DNA from: SIG452 sp045631485
GTDB taxonomy: Bacteria; Bacillota; Clostridia; UMGS1840
Direction: 5' to 3'
Assembly (NCBI GenBank): GCA_045631485.1
Contig: JAZQUU010000034.1
Coordinates: 1-64,000 of the forward strand
DNA length: 64,000 bases
Positions 58,342-64,000 of the stretch are shown in pieces. Made by a program: the position numbers and the translations under genes. The stretch's first letter is position 1. Each line of letters opens with the position of its first letter. The notes under the pieces were generated by a model. It saw nothing but the letters and a program-made list of their open reading frames with translations, had not been told where the DNA came from and did no database searches.

Positions 58342-60507
58342 ATGTTTCCCGCCGCGTGCCTGATTGGTTGGCTATTCGGAATATTTTTATCAGGATATTT
58401 GTGCTCAAATATCCTGGTTTTTATATTATCCCCTTTTTTAGCAGTATGCTGGTTGATTGGAGAGTTCCTCACAACCCGCATATCCCAAACAAAAATCAAT
58501 TTCCGAAAAATCGGATTAAAAGCCTTGATTTTACTGCTGATTCCTATATGCTCCGCAATCAGATATCAGGGATTTGAGCAATCCCGATTTGAGAAAGCGG
58601 TTTCTCTTTGTCGGGAACATCCTGCCGTTTTAACGGGTGTGGTGTCCGGCGATGTGACCCGTTATGAAAACACCGACTATTGCACGCTCACATTGGAGAA
58701 TGGAGAAAAAGTGTCGGTAAAAATCAAAACGGAGGTTCCTATATTTCCCGGTGAAAAGGTCACTTTGCAGGAGCCCGCTCTTTCGGTGATTCATCCCGAA
58801 AACAAAAGCATCTCAAAAATTCGCCACCTGATGGGGAATAACACCTTTTTATCCGCCAAGCTTCCCTATGAACCAACCGTTACCCGTCACGGTGTGCAAA
58901 ATTACTGGTTATATGGCTCCAAACTATTAAGGAATTCTGCAAAAGAGCATTTTGCCAAACAATATCCCACCGAAACCGCATCCTTTCTGACCGCATTGTT
59001 AAGCTCTGATAAATCTATGATGGAAGAAAGTATGTATCAGGAATTTTTAGACACGGGAACCGTTCACATTGTGGTGGTTTCGGGATTGCATTTCGGGTTT
59101 CTGGCAAGTGCTTTCCTGTTTGTGTTGGAGATGATTTGCCAAAGCAGAAGAAAACGACTTGGTATCATTCTGCCTATCCTTTTTGTGTTTGCCTGGTTTA
59201 CGGGCGGAACTATCCCCGTGATGCGTTCTCTTCTGATGGTGGGCATTCTGTTTTGTTATGATATTTTTTATCTAAAACCCGTAAAATCATACTTAGTGGT
59301 GTTGGCAATTGCCTGCTTGTTTACGGCGGTATCTCCCACCCTGATTTTCAATCCCTCTTTTCTGTTAACCTTTGGGGCAACCTTCGGAATCACCGCATTT
59401 TACGAACCCTTACGGGAAGCTTTTCATAAATTGCCCTTTTCGTATCTTAGAAACCATCTAGCCATGTATCTTGCGGTGCAACCCTTTACGCTGCCCGTTG
59501 TTTTGCTGTATTTCTCACGGCTTCCCATGGGTGCCGTGATTGCCAATTTTTTAGTGGCACCTTTGGTGTCTCCCATTCTGATTTTTGCCGTTTTGGAAAT
59601 GGCGATGGCAGGAATTCCTCTTTTGGGAACTCTTCTTTGCCAAATCACCAATTTTCTCACCAAATGCTTTTTGTTTCTGATTCATTTTTCTGCAAAAATC
59701 TGTCACCCGCTCAGGATATCCATGGAAGAACTCCCCTTTCTTTTGTGGATGGGATTCGGCAGTTTCCTCTTTTTTTGCAAAACAAAAAGCAAACCAAAAA
59801 GAATACTGTCGGCACTGTTTGCGGCAATGTTTCTGATCCCGGCGCTCACACATACCGTTTTCCCGTTTCCGAAAAACGAGTTAACCATTACCTTTATGGG
59901 TGCCAAAAATACCAATTCCGCAGTCATCAAAACTCCTGCCGACCGTCTGATTTTATATGGAACCATGCAGGATATTGCCTACGGATGCGGCTCCGCTTAC
60001 GAGAAATACGACCCCGTGGCACTGATTATTTTAACAGACCTGCCAAACGAAGCGAACACAGACACTCTGTTGCAAAAATTACCTCAGGCTCCCGTCATTT
60101 GCCCGAAAGAGTCTCCTAAATTGGCAAACATTTGCCCGAATACCGTTTGGCTGCACGAAAATTGTTCTGCTGATGTGGACGGAATCCGCATCCGCTTGAT
60201 TGCCGATTCCAAAGGATTATACGAGGCAGAATTTTCGTACAAAACCCATGTGATTTCCTTCTCTCAGAACGCAGACTATATTCTCCGCAATTCGCATAAA
60301 AATCCCGATAAAATCTGGATTGTAAACTTTCAAAGGAGCAGCCGTTCCGCCGAACAAATCGGTAAAATACCCGATGATTTTCGCATATTGTCCAAAAAAG
60401 AATGGCATCCCGATACCAAAGAATACGATAACTATTCCCTGATAAAATTCCGTGAAAACCAAATTATGTTTTACGGCACCAAGGAGCAGAATCTGTTATG
60501 GAACTAA
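58342..60507 (+). CDS. comEC: ComEC/Rec2-family protein with degenerate C-terminal nuclease-like domain
   Basis: 721 residues. N-terminal membrane helices and an OB-like DUF4131 part (VLTGVVSGDVTRYENTDYCTLTL), then the competence channel domain with LLSSDKSMMEESMYQEFLDTGTVHIVVVSGLHFGF and many helices to about 500. The C-terminal about 200 residues occupy the metallo-beta-lactamase position but lack the expected HxHxDH-type metal motif: where FLDVGQGD...HPHADH is usual, it reads FMGAKNTNSAVIKTPADR and LIILTDLPNEANTD. DNA uptake through the channel could persist while nuclease activity may be lost. Starts two bases after mgsA and overlaps holA by 10 bases. Confidence 0.85.
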   Translation: MFPAACLIGWLFGIFLSGYLCSNILVFILSPFLAVCWLIGEFLTTRISQTKINFRKIGLKALILLLIPICSAIRYQGFEQSRFEKAVSLCREHPAVLTGVVSGDVTRYENTDYCTLTLENGEKVSVKIKTEVPIFPGEKVTLQEPALSVIHPENKSISKIRHLMGNNTFLSAKLPYEPTVTRHGVQNYWLYGSKLLRNSAKEHFAKQYPTETASFLTALLSSDKSMMEESMYQEFLDTGTVHIVVVSGLHFGFLASAFLFVLEMICQSRRKRLGIILPILFVFAWFTGGTIPVMRSLLMVGILFCYDIFYLKPVKSYLVVLAIACLFTAVSPTLIFNPSFLLTFGATFGITAFYEPLREAFHKLPFSYLRNHLAMYLAVQPFTLPVVLLYFSRLPMGAVIANFLVAPLVSPILIFAVLEMAMAGIPLLGTLLCQITNFLTKCFLFLIHFSAKICHPLRISMEELPFLLWMGFGSFLFFCKTKSKPKRILSALFAAMFLIPALTHTVFPFPKNELTITFMGAKNTNSAVIKTPADRLILYGTMQDIAYGCGSAYEKYDPVALIILTDLPNEANTDTLLQKLPQAPVICPKESPKLANICPNTVWLHENCSADVDGIRIRLIADSKGLYEAEFSYKTHVISFSQNADYILRNSHKNPDKIWIVNFQRSSRSAEQIGKIPDDFRILSKKEWHPDTKEYDNYSLIKFRENQIMFYGTKEQNLLWN

Positions 60508-61505
60508 AAGATTTAAACCGTGCTATCACCGAAAAAAACTTCTCCAATCTCTATTTCTTTTATGGGGAAGAAGACTATTTAAAAGAATTTTACGCAAACC
60601 GAATCATCCAAAGTGTGGTGGATGACAGTTTCGCCTGCTTTAATTTGTTTCACTATCAGGAGTTGCCCGACAAAACAGAGCTTCGAAACGCTTTGGAGCA
60701 ACCGCCCGTGATGGCAGAATACAAAGTGGTTTACCTAAATCAGGTGGATTTAATGAAAGCACCTGCCGATTTTCGTGAGGCACTTACCGAACAGATGAAA
60801 AATCTTGCTCCTTTCACCATTTTAATCATCCGTGAAACTTCCGCAGACAAGCGTTCCGCCATCTTTAAAACCGCTGGCACAAGCGGTGTTTGCGTGGAAT
60901 GCAATTACCCCAATCAGGCGGATATGCGTGCCTTTATCACCCGCGAATTTACCAAACGCCAAAAGAAAATTCCTGCTTCCCTGGTGGATAAAATCATCTC
61001 CGAAGCAGAACCCAATATGTATGCCACGGTGAATTTAATCGACACCGTTTGCGCCTATCTTCAGGACATAGACACCGTTACCGAGGCGGTGTTGAACCAA
61101 TTTATGCAAAAGTCTGTGCAGGCGGTGATTTTTGATTTGTCGGAATTTTTGGTAACAGGTCAGAAAGAAAAGGCGTACCAATTGCTCAATCAATTGAAAT
61201 TAACTCCCTCCAAAACCCCCGCTCAGATGATTTTTACCTTGCTCTCCCGCCATATTTCGGGAATGTATCTGGCGAAGGTGGCTCAGGACGAACGGATTCC
61301 CAACGGGGAAATCAAGCCTCTTTTGGGCAAGAATGTGCCTGATTTTGTGATTACCAAATATCTGAGGCAGGGAAAAAATATCCCCCTCTCCAAATTAGAG
61401 CAGTTAATCCGTTTCTGTGCCGAAACCGACTACAAATTAAAAAGCGGTCAGGTGACCGACCCCTATTTGGGAATTTACACCTTGTTTTTAAAATTCTGGT
61501 CTTAA
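60498..61505 (+). CDS. holA: DNA polymerase III delta subunit
   Basis: 335 residues. Typical N-terminus LYFFYGEEDYLKEFYANRII, middle MKNLAPFTILIIRETSADKRSAIFKT and FITREFTKRQKKIPASLVDKIISEAEPNMYATVNLID, C-terminal collar domain with VIFDLSEFLVTGQKEKAYQLLNQLKLT and TDYKLKSGQVTDPYLGIYTLFLKF. It opens the sliding clamp within the clamp loader. holA next to comEC is the standard order in Firmicutes. AAGGAG precedes ATG inside comEC. Confidence 0.93.
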   Translation: MELKDLNRAITEKNFSNLYFFYGEEDYLKEFYANRIIQSVVDDSFACFNLFHYQELPDKTELRNALEQPPVMAEYKVVYLNQVDLMKAPADFREALTEQMKNLAPFTILIIRETSADKRSAIFKTAGTSGVCVECNYPNQADMRAFITREFTKRQKKIPASLVDKIISEAEPNMYATVNLIDTVCAYLQDIDTVTEAVLNQFMQKSVQAVIFDLSEFLVTGQKEKAYQLLNQLKLTPSKTPAQMIFTLLSRHISGMYLAKVAQDERIPNGEIKPLLGKNVPDFVITKYLRQGKNIPLSKLEQLIRFCAETDYKLKSGQVTDPYLGIYTLFLKFWS

Positions 61506-61543
61506 CCGATGAATGTTTCATCAAAATATCATTGATTTGCCTT

Positions 61544-62230
61544 ATGAAAAATCTGTTTCACATCTGTCCCTTTTGCGACAGTCCTGCTTTGGAAAATGAC
61601 TTTTTATGTGCCAAATGCAGAAGTCTGATAACCGAATACCGAAAGACGCCGAAGTGCGTAATCTGCGGTCAGGAGAAAGGAAAACTGCCCCTCTGCGAAG
61701 AATGCGACAAACATCTTCCGCCCTTTCGGCTTGCCGTCTCCTGCTATTACTACGACGGCATTATGAAAGACGGGCTTCTTTCGTATAAGTTGGGGCACCA
61801 ATTCTATAAAGCCAAAGGATTTGCCAAGCTGATGGCAGAAACTCTGGCAAGCTATCGCATTGCGGCAGATATCATCATCCCCGTTCCCTCGGGAATTCGA
61901 AATATTCATAAAATGGGGTATAGTCCTGCATTGGAAATTGCTTTTCCTCTGAGAAAGCTGCTGAACATCCCCCTTTCCGCACGAGTGCTTTATAAAAAGC
62001 CATTTTCCCCGCGCCAATCTTCCCTCGACGGAAAGGAACGGGTGGAAAACGCCAAGCGCAGTTTTGCATCCATCAGGTGGAACAGACGAAAAGTAGAAGG
62101 CAAAGGCGTGCTTTTGGTTGACGATGTTTACACCACCGGTTCCACCGCAAAAGAATGCAGTAAGCTTCTATTGAAAATGGGTGCCAAGGACTTGTATGTG
62201 CTGACCCTTTTGGGAAATGCCAAACGATAA
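61544..62230 (+). CDS. comF: ComF-family phosphoribosyltransferase-like protein
   Basis: 228 residues from ATG 61544; no clear SD is visible, so the exact start is less sure. N-terminal zinc ribbons CPFC...CAKC and CVICGQEKGKLPLCEEC, then the PRTase domain with VPSGIRNIHKMGYSPALEIAFPL and the PRPP-binding loop GVLLVDDVYTTGSTAKE. ComF proteins are linked to DNA uptake. It follows holA by 38 bases in the comEC cluster. Confidence 0.9.
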   Translation: MKNLFHICPFCDSPALENDFLCAKCRSLITEYRKTPKCVICGQEKGKLPLCEECDKHLPPFRLAVSCYYYDGIMKDGLLSYKLGHQFYKAKGFAKLMAETLASYRIAADIIIPVPSGIRNIHKMGYSPALEIAFPLRKLLNIPLSARVLYKKPFSPRQSSLDGKERVENAKRSFASIRWNRRKVEGKGVLLVDDVYTTGSTAKECSKLLLKMGAKDLYVLTLLGNAKR

Positions 62231-62319
62231 TTCTTTTTGGTTTTTCAATCACTTTTTTCCAAAAAAACAAATCAAATGACCAACCAAATCAAAAAAATTA
62301 CAAAAAAATGAAATTTTTC

Positions 62320-62348
62320 TTGCTTTTTTAAAAATTGTATGCTATAAT
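62320..62348 (+). promoter_or_regulatory. Promoter of the tRNA-Pro gene
   Basis: TTGCTT (62320-62325), 17-bp spacer, TATAAT (62343-62348). A small hairpin CTGTCCG-TAAA-CGGACAG (62354-62371) lies between it and the mature tRNA start, presumably in the removed 5' leader. Confidence 0.7.
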
Positions 62349-62375
62349 GTTTTCTGTCCGTAAACGGACAGCTTT

Positions 62376-62452
<77 letters not shown>

Positions 62453-62461
62453 AAAGAAAAT

Positions 62462-62493
62462 GGGTAACACCGCAAGGTGTTACCCGTTTTTTG
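62462..62493 (+). terminator. Rho-independent terminator of tRNA-Pro
   Basis: GGGTAACACC (62462-62471) pairs with GGTGTTACCC (62476-62485), followed by G and a T-run. The A/T-rich left flank lets it also end the convergent cation-efflux transcript. Confidence 0.88.
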
Positions 62494-62521
62494 TTTTCGA
62501 AAAAAAAACAAAATTTGAACC

Positions 62522-63409
62522 TTAATGATGGTGGCAACAATGCTTGTGAGCAGGCAACATTATGCACTTTTTATTGCCGCATTCTTCTCCCGGTAATTCC
62601 AATTCCACGGTGATGTGATGAATTCCATACTCATTAAATATTTCTCGTATCTGCCTTTTTACGGCCTGAAAATCTGTATTCTCGGTCACGGCGTGCAGGG
62701 TTGCAGCAGCATGGTTTTCGTCTATGCTCCAGAGATGCAGATGATGAATTTCCAAGATGCCGGTAAGCTTGAAAAGCTCTGTTTTTACCTCCTGCAAAGA
62801 AATTGCGGGAGGTGTTTTTTCCAGGAAAATATCAAGTGCCAGGCAAAGTTGCACGATGGCGTGGTGCAACACAAAAATTGCCACCAATATCGACAACACG
62901 GGGTCAATCCAAAGCCAACCTGTCCACTTGATCAGAAGCGAACCCGCCAACACGGCAACCCATCCTAAAACATCCTCCATCAGATGAAGATGTACCGCTT
63001 TTTGATGCAACGAATTTTCAGGTTTTGTGAGAATTGCTCCCACTAAATTCACCACAATACCGACAACCGCCAAAATAAACATCCCGTGATATGAAACGGG
63101 AAGCGGATTCCAAAGACGACATATCGCCTGATAAATCATCCATAATGACCCCACCGTTAACATTCCGGAAATAAAAAACGCTCCCAATACCGAATAGCGA
63201 AGATATCCGTAAGTATTCTTTTCATCGGGATTACGCTGAGATTTTTTCTCTAAATTCCGGGAAACGCCAAGACTTAATGCATCGGCAAAGTCGTGGAGGG
63301 CATCCGAAAGAATACTGATACTTCCCGTTAGAAGTCCTCCCGCCAATTCCAGTGCCGAAAAAGATAAATTTAAAAGAAATGCCAAAAAAATGCGTTTGTC
63401 TGATTTCAT
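62522..63409 (-). CDS. Cation diffusion facilitator (CzcD/ZitB-like)
   Basis: 295 residues from ATG 63409 (GAGGAGG upstream). Six transmembrane helices with the metal sites ALHDFADALSLGVS (HxxxD, helix II) and HLMEDVLGWVAVLAGSLL (helix V). A cytoplasmic C-terminal domain (KTELFKLTGILEIHHLHLWSIDENHAAATLHA) and a last stretch CGNKKCIMLPAHKHCCHHH that adds a His/Cys-rich metal tail. It exports Zn2+, Co2+, Cd2+ or Fe2+ by proton antiport. Divergent from the TetR gene, which probably controls it. Confidence 0.92.
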   Translation of the reverse strand: MKSDKRIFLAFLLNLSFSALELAGGLLTGSISILSDALHDFADALSLGVSRNLEKKSQRNPDEKNTYGYLRYSVLGAFFISGMLTVGSLWMIYQAICRLWNPLPVSYHGMFILAVVGIVVNLVGAILTKPENSLHQKAVHLHLMEDVLGWVAVLAGSLLIKWTGWLWIDPVLSILVAIFVLHHAIVQLCLALDIFLEKTPPAISLQEVKTELFKLTGILEIHHLHLWSIDENHAAATLHAVTENTDFQAVKRQIREIFNEYGIHHITVELELPGEECGNKKCIMLPAHKHCCHHH

Positions 63410-63461
63410 AAATCCTCCTCTTGATTTTCCATCGTTACTGTGATACAATAAATTCAATACT

Positions 63462-63474
63462 GAACAACTTGTTC
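63462..63474. promoter_or_regulatory. Palindromic operator between cation-efflux and TetR genes
   Basis: GAACAACTTGTTC is a perfect 6-1-6 palindrome. Its right half TTGTTC (63469-63474) can be the -35 box of the plus-strand TetR promoter (18 bp to TACAAT), and its left half read on the other strand can serve the efflux gene. A TetR dimer here would block both. Confidence 0.5.
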
Positions 63475-63570
63475 GATAATATCATATGTGATTACAATCG
63501 GAAAGACAAGAAACAATCCGAGAAAAATATCCGATACCGAACAAAACGACCAAATTGTATGGAGGAAACT

Positions 63571-64000
63571 ATGGACAGACGGCAACGAAAAACCCGTGAG
63601 GCAATTTTTTGTGCATTTCTTTCTCTGCTTCAGAAAAAGGATTTCCAAAAAATCACCGTGGAGGAAATTATCCAAAAAGCGGATGTGGGCAGAGCCACCT
63701 TTTATGCACATTTTGAAACCAAGGATTATCTGCTCAAAGAATTTTCGGAGGATTTATTCTGCCATTTGTTTGATATGGAAGAAAACAATCCTCACAATCA
63801 CCGTCACCTCTTTGATTGCGAGCAAACAGAGGATGTTTTTTATCATCTGTTTTGGCATATCGCTCAGGATGACCACCATTTGAAACGGCTTCTCACAGGA
63901 AAAAACAATCAACTGTTTCTCTCTTATTTTCAGGATAATCTGAAAAAACTGGTTGTCAAAAAGCTTCCTGTTTTTCTGGAAAAAAAGCCCGAGGAACTCC
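63571..64000 (+). CDS. TetR/AcrR-family regulator (3' partial)
   Basis: 143 codons, open at the window end. ATG 63571 has GGAGG six bases upstream. The helix-turn-helix reads FLSLLQKKDFQKITVEEIIQKADVGRATFYAHFETKDYLLKEF, which is classical TetR; the following ligand domain is rich in His and acidic residues (NPHNHRHLFD, AQDDHHLK), possibly metal-sensing. Divergent from the cation-efflux gene, with a palindrome between them. Confidence 0.88.
   Translation, partial: MDRRQRKTREAIFCAFLSLLQKKDFQKITVEEIIQKADVGRATFYAHFETKDYLLKEFSEDLFCHLFDMEENNPHNHRHLFDCEQTEDVFYHLFWHIAQDDHHLKRLLTGKNNQLFLSYFQDNLKKLVVKKLPVFLEKKPEEL

Overview
The window looks like chromosomal DNA of an anaerobic, spore-forming, low-to-moderate GC Gram-positive bacterium of the class Clostridia. 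The evidence is S-layer homology (SLH) domains, SpoIIID, QueT behind a preQ1-type leader, YesMN-type regulation, LplABC-type sugar import and Clostridia-style housekeeping genes. A gut pectin/glycan degrader of the Monoglobales/Oscillospirales kind is a reasonable guess, but the sequence does not name the organism.

Layout. (1) 1-1,012: end of an unrecognised gene, a diverged 55-bp direct repeat, terminators and a broken zinc-ribbon gene. (2) 1,013-12,220, minus strand: regulators (WYL; XRE fused to a superoxide-reductase-like domain), a GNAT enzyme, a SWIM protein, rhodanese and PAS proteins, several lipoproteins, an SPFH/TPM/zinc-ribbon membrane cluster and a NifX-like protein. (3) 12,363-14,633, plus strand: PAP2 phosphatase, nitroreductase, then pnuC behind a perfect promoter and a structured leader. 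(4) 14,802-49,524, minus strand: an almost uninterrupted 35-kb run. In transcription order it holds two ABC permeases, a large solute-binding lipoprotein, an SLH-anchored beta-helix protein, two enzyme-less multi-module proteins, three giant multi-CBM beta-helix proteins and two SLH proteins. (5) 50,143-55,049, plus strand and divergent: a DUF4091 (GH123-like) protein, a YesN-type response regulator and a YesM-type histidine kinase. (6) 55,116-62,230, plus strand: spoIIID, queT, a TIGR01440 protein, vanZ-like, minD, mgsA, comEC, holA and comF. (7) 62,376-64,000: tRNA-Pro(CGG), a cation efflux gene, and a divergent TetR gene cut by the window end.

The most interesting part is the 40-kb glycan-utilisation locus (14.8-55.0 kb). 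The kinase/regulator pair probably senses a sugar and switches on both arms of the divergent promoter region. In that region I see four copies of a 19-bp motif (consensus AAAAAAAGCRRATTTTCGG), two in tandem abutting the -35 box of each promoter with identical geometry. SLH proteins would hold binding and beta-helix catalytic modules at the cell wall, the lipoprotein and permeases would import the products (no ATPase is encoded here), and DUF4091 would act inside the cell. Six proteins share a small helical domain I do not recognise. Most gaps in the operon carry a strong hairpin without a U-tract, and two carry a branched repeat with a compensatory base-pair change just after the stop codons of paralogous genes.

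All family names are from reading translated sequence, not from a database search. Substrate and catalytic assignments in the locus are inference.
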